Assembly (NCBI GenBank): GCA_015501585.1
Contig: JADNRY010000668.1
Location: 1-32,248 of the forward strand
From: Rhodocollybia butyracea
Lineage: Eukaryota > Basidiomycota > Agaricomycetes > Agaricales > Omphalotaceae
DNA length: 32,248 nt
Reading direction: 5' to 3'
The position numbers and the translations under genes were made by a program. Below the pieces are notes generated by a model. That model saw only the letters and a list, made by a program, of their open reading frames with translations. It searched no databases and was not told the DNA's origin. This document shows, piece after piece, positions 9,716-19,518 of the stretch. Each line of letters starts with the position of its first letter. Positions within the stretch are counted from its first letter, which is position 1.

Positions 9716-10425
9716 AAGTCCAGAGAACGATCATCGAACGCTAAGCATCCCTGCCCTTGCCCTCAGACCATACCTCATGCTCATTACAGTCCCGAAACAT
9801 AGAGATGCATTCACGCGATTGATTACATCTTCCCACATGCTTGCGGTAGAACGCCTACGATATGCGGAGAGATACAGGCCTACAGTCCCCAGGGAACGGC
9901 GCCTGTGCCGTTTCTGCCTCCAGGAGGTCGAAGATCCATGCCATGCTCTCTTATCCTGCACAGGTAACACTACCCTCGTGTCAATCCGTCAAAGCTTTCT
10001 AGAAAAAGCATGTAAGCTATCGCCCTCATTATCCCTGAAGATATCTTCCCTCTGAGCAAACGACCTTCTACAAGATTTACTGTTTAGGCATAGGCTACTA
10101 CCGGGCATGGCCAAATATGTCTACGAAGTTCTTAATGTGTACGCAGGGACTGATATGTGGTTACCAAGAGAGGAGCCGGCTTCAGCTGATAAAACTTTTT
10201 GCTTGCATTTCATGCCTATCGATGGAGAGCTTACTCAGGCTATATACATTGTTAGACACTAGCTTGCTACGTATTTACCGTGGACGTTGTGAGTTCTTAT
10301 GGAACACAGCAACGTATGCGGTGGATACCCACATATTACTGGCGCGATATGTGTAGCGTGGAACCCGGCTGTTTCTGAACGGGACCGCGCCGGTTAACCT
10401 ACCTACCTACCTACCTTACCTACCA
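9716..10425 (+). mobile_element. 5'-truncated LINE (Tad1-like) with (ACCT)n tail
   Basis: It encodes the C-terminal end of a non-LTR retrotransposon polyprotein: SSHMLAVERLRYAERY and RRLCRFCLQEVEDPCHALLSC (about 9836-9960), with Cys/His spacing typical of fungal LINE ORF2 ends. A further block is MAKYVYEVLNVYAGTDMWL (about 10110-10165). Stops and frame changes show it is dead. The 3' end is a run of ACCT units (10397-10422), a microsatellite-type tail. Copy B lacks this block between matching flanks, which bounds it to about 9716-10425. A clear target duplication was not found. Confidence 0.7.
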
Positions 10426-11175
10426 GCTAACTCAACTCTAAATTGTCTGTATCATCCAATGAAACGGAAATTGAAGGTTTATATTTTTTGGAATTTCCTA
10501 CGACATCGTAGGACACTCATCGGCCTGGAAAAAACTGCAAGAGTCTTTTGTCCGAACCACATTCCCTATGTTAAACCTTTAAGAAACCATGCGTCCCAGT
10601 CACCAGTGCCCACTGCCATACGGTTTACCTGAACTAATGACCTAGACGGCCAATGGCTGTACCCCCAAGAGTACCCAAGAGATACCCAAATTGAAGTGCC
10701 TTCGAAAATTCGCCAACTTTTACGAAAATGGGGACTATTTCAAGCTGCACTCAATTCAGCTCCAGCCTCCCGGCCTACCCCAGGTCTTTCATCCGAGCAT
10801 AGATTTAATAAACATCTTGTAAACATCTCAATTTTGGGACCTCTTAGGTCTGAATTGGCATCTACTAGGTGTCAAGCTTACTATCAGAGTTCAATCCTGA
10901 CATTAGTCAGGTCAGAAATAATAGACAAGATGTTCCTTGGACGAGAGCTGCAGTTTTAGGGCTCAGAGAAGTAGAAGTGGCCCTTGAATAATTTCAGATC
11001 TTCCAAAGGATGGTCAGGGTGGTCCCCTTTAAGCTGTTCCTTTTCATAATTTCATCGTGCCTACAGAATTAATTACATAGTGAAGAAGATCATAGCCGGG
11101 TTCCTTATCAATATCCCTACGTCTGGTCTCGTTCCTTGACCTGGGAGGTGGCTAATGGAGGGCGAAATTAACGAC

Positions 11176-11336
11176 TATAAAATGATGTTTGACGACCCCC
11201 GTACTAAGCACTACTCACTCAAGAATAGTAACGTCTACAATGCTCTTTGTTTTCCGAAAGGTAAGCTCTGGTTACAATCTTCAAGTTTTTCATATCGCTC
11301 ACCAACGTCATCTTGCTGTAGTCTCTTGGGTTGAGC
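11176..11336 (+). pseudogene. Remnant of Y3-like secreted protein gene (promoter, exon 1, intron 1, start of exon 2)
   Basis: Paralogous to the 5' end of 12924-13584. The TATA box (11176-11182), ATG (11240), exon 1 (11240-11260) and a canonical intron (GTAAGC at 11261 to CTGTAG at 11321) are kept. Exon 2 follows the paralogue for only 15 nt (TCTCTTGGGTTGAGC) and then joins sequence that in copy B lies about 900 bp further on (13928, GGTGACTGAATTCGACC). The spliced frame reaches a stop within three codons of the junction. All mature protein sequence is gone, leaving an apparently intact promoter without a gene. Confidence 0.75.
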
Positions 11337-12853
11337 GGTGATTGACTTCGACCATACCTCGAGCCATCATTGGCGACCATCACGGTTCCCCTCAAGCTAA
11401 CATGGAAGATTCAACTGTTCTTCTGACTACTTGTCTGACTACGCACAGGACACTCATTCACATGAGTCGCATTATATATGAGCGTGAATTTAGATGATGC
11501 ATGATAGAACCAGTACTAAAAGTATAATATACAAAGCTTCATTTATTGATGCTGGCAATTTCCGTCCCTCCACTTTGTCCAACCAGAGTCAGGCAGCCAA
11601 ACGAATCGAAACTTTTCGTCCTTCATGCGAACGAAATAACGTCTCTTTTTACCTGATGACTATTTCCCAGAAGGCCATGCCGGGCATTCTCCAAGGTAAG
11701 TGTCATCATATTATTTTGAAAGCAGCAGCTCAGAAAGCGTACAGTGGGAAATATTAATCCCCTTTGCTTGGGAAGAAGTCTTTGTCTGATGTATCAAAGA
11801 TCCGTTTCGAAGACCATATTGTAAGAAACTGGTGCCTTTCATGGCACTATCCTTCAAGGTGATATGCAGGCACCCGACCATAGGTTTTCCGAGAAATGCC
11901 CTCCAGTGTTGTTGATGTATGCTCGGTCAGCTAGTATAGTAACTAACTGGAATCGCGCGCCTATCCATTGTACAAGAAACCAAGAAGTCTCCCATGGCCA
12001 GTACCAGAAAGCTTGAATGCACCTTTGATGAACTCGGACAATGTTGCACGTAGTACATATTACCCGGTACCGTACCTACACATCCGACACTGGAAGTGAT
12101 GACTTCCTTCTAATCGTTCAAGTTGTTTCTCCGTCAGCGACGGTAAAATGGAGAGTAGGTGGGTGCTGAGTTGAACTGGCTCAACTCTAATTAGTCTGTT
12201 GGAATTGAAATATTGCATTTTCGGAAGTTCCTGTGACATTACTGAAGCCAGACTGACCCCAAACTGACCCTCTAAGGGGCTTTTGTTCGAACCATAATCC
12301 CGCGATCGAGAAAGCTGATGTTGCACAATGTGTGATTCTCAACGGGACTGTTGCCAGTTCTTCCCTCCCCCTCCTGAACTAATACATATTATCAACCTCC
12401 TAGTAGGCGTGACTGTCCTTCCAAGAGTGTTCAATAGCCTTCAAAAATTCGCCAACTTTGTCTCTCGTCTAAAAATAAGCATATACATCTCAATTTTGGG
12501 ACCTCTTCTGTCTGTATTGGCATCTGAGTGTGAATCAGGGGACCTGGCGTCGAAATAATAGACAGAAAAATGATGTTCCTCGGACGAGAGTGGCGGATGA
12601 GAGCTGCATTTTTAGTAGGACTTGAAGACTACGAGTAAGTAGAAGTGGCCCTTTATTGGTAGCATGTAATCTTCCAAAGGATAGCCAGGGTGGTCACCTT
12701 TAAGCTACTCCTTTTCACAATTTCACTGTGACTGCACAGTTATCCAATTATCAGTGAGAAGCATCATAGCCGGGTTCCTTACCAATTTCCCTACATTTGG
12801 TCTTGTTCCTTGACCTGGGAGCTGGCTGGCCAATAGAGGGTGACACCAACGAC

Positions 12854-12860
12854 TATAAAA
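12854..12860 (+). promoter_or_regulatory. TATA box of the Y3-like gene
   Basis: TATAAAA lies 64 nt before the ATG, in a context (CGACTATAAAA...GTTTGACGACCCCC) conserved in copy A at 11176. Conservation around it, while flanks have diverged, supports function. Confidence 0.65.
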
Positions 12861-12923
12861 CGGTGTTTGACGACCCCCCTGGAGCTTTACTCGCTCACGA
12901 AAGGGGATCACCTACAGGCTACG

Positions 12924-13584
12924 ATGCTCTTTAATTTCCGAAAGGCAAGCTCTGGTTACAAGTTACAACTGGTTTTCTTTCTTATATTGCTCACCAATGC
13001 TTGCTTGTAGTCTTTTGGGTTGAGCACCTTTGCCTTCATGCTTACAACCCCTGTAGTTGGTCAGGTGAACGTCGAGTGCTTCGATGGTTTCTCAGGAAAT
13101 TGCTCCCAGTTCATCACTGCATTTTGCACCTCCATCGGAACAAACTTCGTGAGTATCTATCCATCCATAGTAGAACGAGTCTGACTGACTGGAGCATGTA
13201 GATTAACCTGCAAGACTCCACCGCACGCTGTTTCAATGCCGGCGGTAGTCTCAAGTGTATGTTTCTTGTGCCATAGTGACAATGACTCGTACTGAGGATG
13301 TATCAGGCGATTTCACAGCTTGGGCGGAAATCGCCAGTGCGGAAGGCGCTCTTCCGAATCCAACCAACTGTGGTACCGTTTTGACCGCGGTTTCAGAGAC
13401 TTGCCCAATGGTAAGTAGACTGACTGCTTCGCCTCTTTCATGGTCCGAGTACTTGATTGATATTAATTGCTTCAAATATTTACAGGGCGGCCAGGGGATG
13501 CAGCCAAATGCGAACTTTGTATACACCGTGGACCCGAATGAAGGGATTTGCTCTTCCAATATTGTCCTAGACAATGAGGATTGA
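12924..13584 (+). CDS. Small secreted cysteine-rich protein, Y3-like (glycan-binding protein family)
   Basis: Exons 12924-12944, 13011-13148, 13202-13256, 13307-13410, 13486-13584 sum to 417 nt, 138 residues in one frame. The N terminus MLFNFRKSFGLSTFAFMLTT is signal-peptide-like, with a likely cleavage after VVG. The mature part has ordered cysteines: VECFDGF, NCSQFITAFC, ARCFNAGG, KCDFTAW (made by splicing intron 3), NCGTVL, ETCPMGGQG and DPNEGICSS. This pattern matches my recollection of the Y3 glycan-binding domain family of agaricomycetes; that assignment rests on memory of motifs, not a search. Intron 1 has a GC donor (AAAG|GCAAGC), where copy A has GT. Without splicing, the frame stops after 28 codons. 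Expected to be extracellular; role unknown, perhaps defence or glycan recognition. Confidence 0.7.
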
Positions 13585-14168
13585 ACGTGGTTATTTGGCA
13601 TCTGGAATATTCAAGAAAATTAGCAAATAATATAAATAAGTTACTAGTACTTACTTCACATACCAGTATGGAAAAGTTCGAAGCGGAAATTTATTTCGTG
13701 TTGTCCTTGAAGTTTTGTGGCATTGTACTGGAGGGACGGATATTAGGAAGATGAGAATGTTCAGAGTCGAGAATAACTTGGAGGTGGATGCTATTAATTT
13801 TTTTGGTGTAGAATTTCAACTCCACTCAAAGCGTATCTTGAGATTGGGATTACGCAACACGTCAACACCAGATACCCAAACAAGCAAGCAAAGAAGCATA
13901 CATGATATTTAGAACGTGGCCTTGAACGGTGACTGAATTCGACCATACCTCTGGTGACCATTACGGTTCCCTTAAGCCAATATTGAAGATTCAAATCTCT
14001 TGTCAAGTATTTGCCATGCAGATAGAACATCAGGCAGTGTCTGTGGTGAGGTCAAAGGGGGCTTTGGTCGCTCAGTCTGAGATGCACGAGAGCTTGATTA
14101 CACGACGTGGTCCAGAAACTGAAAACTAGTAGTTACTAGTCTATCGAATAGATGCCGCATATGTAATA
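13585..14168. other. 3' flank of the Y3-like gene, no gene seen
   Basis: AT-rich downstream sequence. The segment 13928-14000 matches the sequence fused to the truncated gene of copy A. No coding signal was found. Confidence 0.4.
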
Positions 14169-14506
14169 GGTACGGTCAGTTCTTAAATCCAGGCGCGATT
14201 CAGTAAATGGATTCAGCTACTGGATCGCAACCTGAATCGCAGACGAAAGTGAATCACTTTTTGGAGGCGATTCACCATAATTCACCAGAATCGCCTTGGT
14301 GAAGCGCCTCATGGAGGCGTTTCACCTCATAGTGAATCGCGATTCACCCCGAATCGGCCCTGAATCGCATACCTGAATCACTCGGTGAATCGTAGGTACT
14401 TGATGGTCGGTCAAAGTTAAATCGCGATTCTGAGGCGATTCTGGTCCTCTGAATCGCTCCTGAATCGCTTGGTGAATCCAACGCGATTCTAAGAACTGAC
14501 CGTACC
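14169..14506. mobile_element. MITE with TA target site and internal GAATCGC motif array
   Basis: Perfect 17-bp inverted ends GGTACGGTCAGTTCTTA (14169-14185) and its complement (14490-14506), flanked by TA on both sides (14167-14168, 14507-14508), as in Tc1/mariner-type MITEs. The interior is dominated by GAATCGC and GCGATTC in both orientations, about ten near-complete copies, including the palindrome GAATCGCGATTC near 14333. The whole 338 bp can fold on itself. No ORF of its own. Confidence 0.8.
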
Positions 14507-14508
14507 TA

Positions 14509-15614
14509 ATGATCAACTACCAACAGGACCAGACTTTTAGTAGGCTCTCTGGCTAGATACCAGACCATTCGAGAAAGTTTGAACCTGGGTATTACGAGAG
14601 AATTTAGAAAAGCGTGGTAGGTTCCGAATCCCTTGTAAGTTCCCGTCTAGATTGAATGACTTGCAAAGTTCCACATGCACCCCCGTCAAGAAAGAAAAGG
14701 AAAGTTGGAGCAAAAACAAGGCATGAACTCGGCTGTCCTGGTGAGATCGAGAACATGGAATTGGTGACCAAAGTTTGAACCCTGAAAAATAGAGCGCTGG
14801 TTTACAGCTTATTAAATCTTAACTTCAAGTGCTGCTTATGATTGCGCAAAACCCGGTTTTCAATCTACTCGGCTTCCCCGGTTTAAGGCTATCCAAGCCA
14901 TGTATACGCGTAAAAGTCTCGACGGCTCAAATGATGCAAGTGACAGTAAATCCGCTGTGAACCGGAAGGTCCAGCACAATTTCGAGAACTCGGCGAGCAA
15001 AAGTACTAGTACTCAGGTACATTTCAGTACAGGAAAACTTTGGTTTTTGGGTCCTTTCGCTTTGACTCGGAGATCTAAGTCTGATTCTGAGATTTCGCCT
15101 CATGAGAGCCATTATCTCCGGACTTTGAAACGAATCATTCGAACGACTTGATTCAGAGAATTACATCGATGTCAGTGGGTACTCATGTTCGGCGATCTAG
15201 GCCTCTAGTGTCTCTATCTCGGCCTCTATTTCGATTTTTTCACGCGTGAAGAACGGATAAGTGGGTTGCATCAGCAAAAACAAGCACGGTAGATACAGAG
15301 TAATAGCTCACATTTTTGAATAAGCTTCGATCATAGTTCGTTCTGTCAATACACCTATTTCAGCAGCGCACCTTCAAAAGAATTTACGAGAAAAAGAATG
15401 AAGTACTGAAATCAAAGTTCAAACGTTCAGGTTGAGCGCCGCGTTGACAGGAATGCTCGTATTCGGTCCGAGTAGCTTGACTAGCCGTCCAAGAGGATGA
15501 CGTTTAGCCTGTATGCGGTCGCATGAAATAGCAGTTTTATGATGTACACAAGTACAATACACTAATTCTTGCTGCAGTAATGCACCAGGACGCTGAACGC
15601 GTACCGCGCGAGGC
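14509..15614. other. Region without a recognisable gene
   Basis: One ATG-started plus-strand frame (14900-15151, 83 residues, Ser/Lys/Arg-rich, beginning MYTRKSLDGSND) is open but matches nothing I recognise and has no supporting neighbours. Otherwise no coding or RNA signal was seen. Confidence 0.4.
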
Positions 15615-16501
15615 TCAGGAGGCTGCGCCCGATCTTGAGGAACAGTCCATACTCCAATGACCATGTCCACTACAAATCATGCAGTGAGCCGGTGGATAAT
15701 CCTTCCTAACGGTACAATCTGCCACTGTATGCAGTAGACCACAGCACTGGCAAAAAACCACGTAAGAATATTTGCCTCACCACAGACTCCACCGTATCGC
15801 TGAATAAATTTTCTGGAGAATGAACAAGGGAAATAATGCCTGTGTTGGAGAACTGGGTGGAAGAAGTGGAAAGGAAATGGTCACGGAATAACTGGTCAAC
15901 GAGTAGTACAAAGCGAACGTCGCGTATGGTGACACCTGGGATTATGAGAGTTTCAGGGAAAGGAATAGCGGTTTCGGCTGGGAGGAAGTTGGACCTGTAG
16001 TTCGATATGGAGTTGGGTAGAAAAGCATCCTCGGTGATGGTTTTTATCCGGACATGATATAGGTGTTCCAAGTCTTCTTCGCTTCCTCGGGAGGAAATTT
16101 TTTTCATTTCAAGCAAAATATCATTTTGCTCTTCGTCCGCTGTACTTTGAACCTGTTCCATGAACTGCTCTGCACCGGATTCATCGCTAAACCTATAGTT
16201 CCCCCAGATCGTTAGCCCAACACCCATCCCAGGTATGAATTTTTTTCAATGGACGACAATCCCAAGGAAGTAGGTCTCGTACAGAGAGCAGGTATGTTTT
16301 CATTTCCTCAGGGCTGAGCCATGGGGTAGGGCGAACTTGTAGACGAGGAGGAACAGCCGGTAAAGCAGCTATGTGGCTGGCAGATTGTGGAACGAGATTT
16401 GTTGCAATACGAGGGTCAACGGACTGTACTTTCGTGATGTTGCGTTGTAGCCTCAGCGTCCTTTGCAATGTTCGCAACGGATTTGCGAAGCTGTAGATCA
16501 T
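15615..16501 (-). CDS. Possible pterin-4a-carbinolamine dehydratase-like protein (gene model unresolved)
   Basis: ATG 16501 gives MIYSFANPLRTLQRTLRLQR, arginine-rich and free of acidic residues, like a mitochondrial presequence. Then come TPWLSPEEMKTYLL (about 16310), a frame change between 16227 and 16193, and NYRFSDESGAEQFMEQVQ and LYHVRIKTITEDAFLPN. The order of an acidic helix start, F-rich strand, helix and V-x-I-x-T strand resembles the dehydratase fold, but the catalytic His pair is not obvious. The frame change coincides with a branch-point-like CTAAC and TATAG acceptor, yet no donor of the right phase was found. The 3' end, in another frame, carries a CX2CX4HX4C zinc knuckle (15642-15683, CMICSGHGHWSMDC) and stops at 15615; a 37-nt intron would join it. 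Function is tentative. Confidence 0.4.
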
Positions 16502-19500
16502 CGCTAAAATGTGAAGAATGAATGCGATCACGTGGTATTTTTAGCCACGAAGCCGGGAGAACTCATTGAAATTCGCAAAAATGACTCAAATTTAGATTTG
16601 AAACGTTTTGGGATGCGTTGCTGAAGAGCTCTAGTATTCCCGTTATGCGCTTTCCTTCTCATGGCATACTTAGGCTCTCAATTCCATAAACTTCATCATG
16701 TCTCAGGCTCAGGCTTGAGCCGCATGACTCGCTTTCTTTGGCAACCACCCCTGAGCATCCCTCGAGTGTTATACTCAACGAATTCCAGCCCTCCTTGGCA
16801 CGATGCTTGAAGTTAAACGGTGTCGTATTTTCTTCACGTATGGCTAGACAAACGTCGTCTATGCACAACCATCTACTTCATAAGACTTCAGTTTTAAAGG
16901 ATCAGTGGGGGGCCGTACAGCATCGGGATACGTGTTCATCGCAATGCATATTCGTAGGCGTATAAGTACTATTGTCACATATTACAAGTTCGTCCAAAAG
17001 TCCATCGACAAGGTTGTTATTGAGGGAAATTACAGCGCTTTATCCTCATTAGACGAAAATCCCAAAGGTCTCGATGTGTTCCGCACTAAACTGGAGTGCT
17101 ATAAGATATATCCTGGGATATGGAGTACGATAGCCTATACCTCTGTTTTCTTTCCATAAAGTAGGACGTATGGCGCTGAATTCGAGACACGAGAGCATCA
17201 GAATCTAATTCATCTTGAGATGGAATGAGAGACGTTTCAATGTCACTCAAGGCCGCGAGTTCCCTGAAACGGATGATCAGCTTCTTGGATGGTCAATGAC
17301 AGAAACATCGAAGATAGACTACCTGTCATCTGTTTCTGTATTGCTGTCGATCTTTTCCACTCCAAAATCATATAACATCTCGATAAGATTTTGTATAGGT
17401 TTACAAGAGCTCTGCGCAGGTGTCAGTCAAAGAGAGTGGCCCACTAGGCTTATTCTGCTCACCTTGTAAGACCTGAGAATGTTACATATATGAGAGGCGA
17501 AAGGTGCAAGGGGATCGTCAGCTCGTTGTGCTCTCGTGCGCAGATTGATCAAAGCATATGCGGAAGGCTGAAATGCCCCTACAGAGTGCGGATATGGCTG
17601 CATTTCAGGGCAAGGATCAGAAGATGATAGATCGCCAAAGAGGGAACAAAGGTGGAGGGAAAACAGTATTGGAGGTGCTCGTTTGGCCCTTTTGTATACG
17701 ATTGCCAAAGGCCTAAGTTAATCAGTTGAAGATTATAGAATTTAGATACTTCTGACATATCCTTCCGATGTGCATTACGCATGTAAGACTATGTGAGATG
17801 TCTGCCTCTACGACAAGAAGGATGCAGCTTGCTATTCGCGGCACCGGATACCCCTGAACGCGAATTGATGTCTCCGAAATACTGACGAAAAGTACTTATA
17901 AGTTAACGTCGCTAACCAGATGTCAAAAGGGTACCACAAGGTCCAAGCATTGCTTTCTTGGACAAATTGCGTCTTTGGGTGTAGACCCAGCTCGACACCG
18001 AATAAGAACTGCCATGAAAACGAACTCTTGCTCTTGATATTCTCATGCTCTAGATTTGAAGACCGGTACGGTTTGCCACATGTCCACCGTAGTAAGTTTA
18101 GGAAAATTTCAGTATTCAGCGGTCCGAAGCGAGTTATACCGAGCAGGGGTAAGTGGTAATGCAGGAACGGTGTACCAACGCCCTGACGGGGAGCATTTTG
18201 GTTCCTTCCTGGCGCCCACGGTGAGATTCGGAGCTGAAATTCGAAAGTGGGCGGGGTGAGCTTCCCTTCAAAAATACGGGGAAAGCTTGTAAACATGTGT
18301 TCGATGTCGATGACTCAAGTTGAGTCGAGTTGAGTCGGAGATAGTTATTCCCCGGGCTGTGTGAGAGATGTCTGTTGCTGTAGTGTATTGCCAGAAGAAT
18401 CGAAAACCATCCGAACTCGCCACCTCTGTCTTGCGCTAGAGCCAGACCTTATGATAAATTGTGGTTCGACAGCTGGGACGGACTCTGGCGCCACTGGATC
18501 GATCACCTGAATGCAACGCTTCGACATTTCCTGGTTGATTATGATATTGATAACTGACAAGGTTTTCTTGTTGTAGGCTCCTTTTGCAGTACAGAGTCTC
18601 TAAGGATGTGGCGAATGAAAATCAAGATAGCATGTTGAGCCAAGCCAAATGAGTATCGAGACAGAGGCTTTGTCCATTGAATGAATATCCCGTCTGGAAT
18701 TTGGATAGATGTCGCGTTTTGAATCATAGACGAGAAACGAGGATACCCCGAAGAATGGAAAAGAGTGGCAATAGGAAGAGCAGTCGTGTCGGAAAAACGG
18801 GCCGCCAAGGGATAATATCAAAAAAAGTCGATGCCAAAGCTGCCATTTTCATGCAGTTTTGTAACTCAGCGCAAAAAACAGCGCAAAATAGGATATATAA
18901 TTCATCTCTTCCGATATCTGGAAGTGGCCTCGGAGTAGGATTACAAGCCATAAAGAAGATCAGCAAGCTTCCGGAAACTATCTCGCTACCTCGCAAAGAT
19001 CCATCATATACCCAAACTAGGAATAAACCTTCACATTCACACTCCGCACGTCATCAGAGAAGGGAAACATTTGTATACCGGTGTATGTTCAGCCATGGGA
19101 ACATAAATCATAGTGAGGACTTGATTTTCTTTCTTGGAGTCTATTTTCTAAGCTCTCTAAGTTCGTGAAGTTTCAAGAAACACACGGTTACAGTAAATAA
19201 TTTAGAGATGTACCGTGTTCATTGCACCGACAAGAAGAAGTTAAAACGAGCTGTCCACTAAAATAAGTCAACATTAAATAAATAACTATTACCGTATTAA
19301 ACATCAATGTCCAGATCCATAACGTGGTGACACTTGCAGACTGCGGTATACATGAAAGGCGGAGAGTATAACATCACCAGGTAAGCCCTACCATGCCTGG
19401 AATTGTGATCCTAAAAAATGCACTATAGTCAGAACTCGGAAATCCTGGGAAAGACGCCGCTGAGACCACCGTGACCGCCATGGATCACGGATAAGTCGCA

Positions 19501-19518
19501 TAGAAGGACTTCATTTAT
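16502..19518. other. 3-kb stretch without a recognisable gene
   Basis: Several short opposing open frames lie here, none with a known domain. The longest ATG-started one is on the minus strand at 17832-18296 (154 residues, aromatic-rich, beginning MFTSFPRIFEGKL). The plus-strand frame at 18056-18259 on the opposite side (QRPDGEHFGSFLAP) is also protein-like, so at most one is real. A long plus-strand frame ending at 19168 opens only from TTG. No transposon ends or RNA genes were seen. The 3' flank of the glyoxal oxidase gene ends this stretch. Confidence 0.4.

Larger units (their letters stand above)
4895..11440. repeat. Tandem segmental duplication, copy A (expanded by insertions)
   Basis: Similar at moderate, indel-rich identity to copy B at about 11565-14000. 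Matching landmarks include CCAGAGTCAGG at 4923 and 11582, the tract around GATGTATCAAAGATCCGTTTCGA at 5092 and 11787, ACCAGAAAGCTTGAATGCAC at 9518 and 12002, the TATA box at 11176 versus 12854, and ATGCTCTTT at 11240 versus 12924. Copy A differs by the CACTA-like insertion (5256-9484), the LINE fragment (about 9716-10425) and loss of about 900 bp of gene body after 11336. The divergence shows the duplication is not recent. Confidence 0.8.
11565..14000. repeat. Tandem segmental duplication, copy B (uninterrupted)
   Basis: Counterpart of copy A without the CACTA-like and LINE insertions. It preserves the empty site CCTATCC-ATT-GTACAAGA (11960-11977), the TATA promoter and the complete small secreted-protein gene. 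Similarity to copy A resumes after the gene at 13928 and fades near 14000. Confidence 0.78.

Noticed and set aside
13255..13300. A stop codon inside the Y3-like gene
   Set aside because: The stop lies in a 50-bp intron (13257-13306) whose removal creates the KCDFTAW motif.
18677..19168. Long plus-strand frame of 163 codons
   Set aside because: It opens only from TTG, overlaps opposing frames of equal quality and has no known domain.
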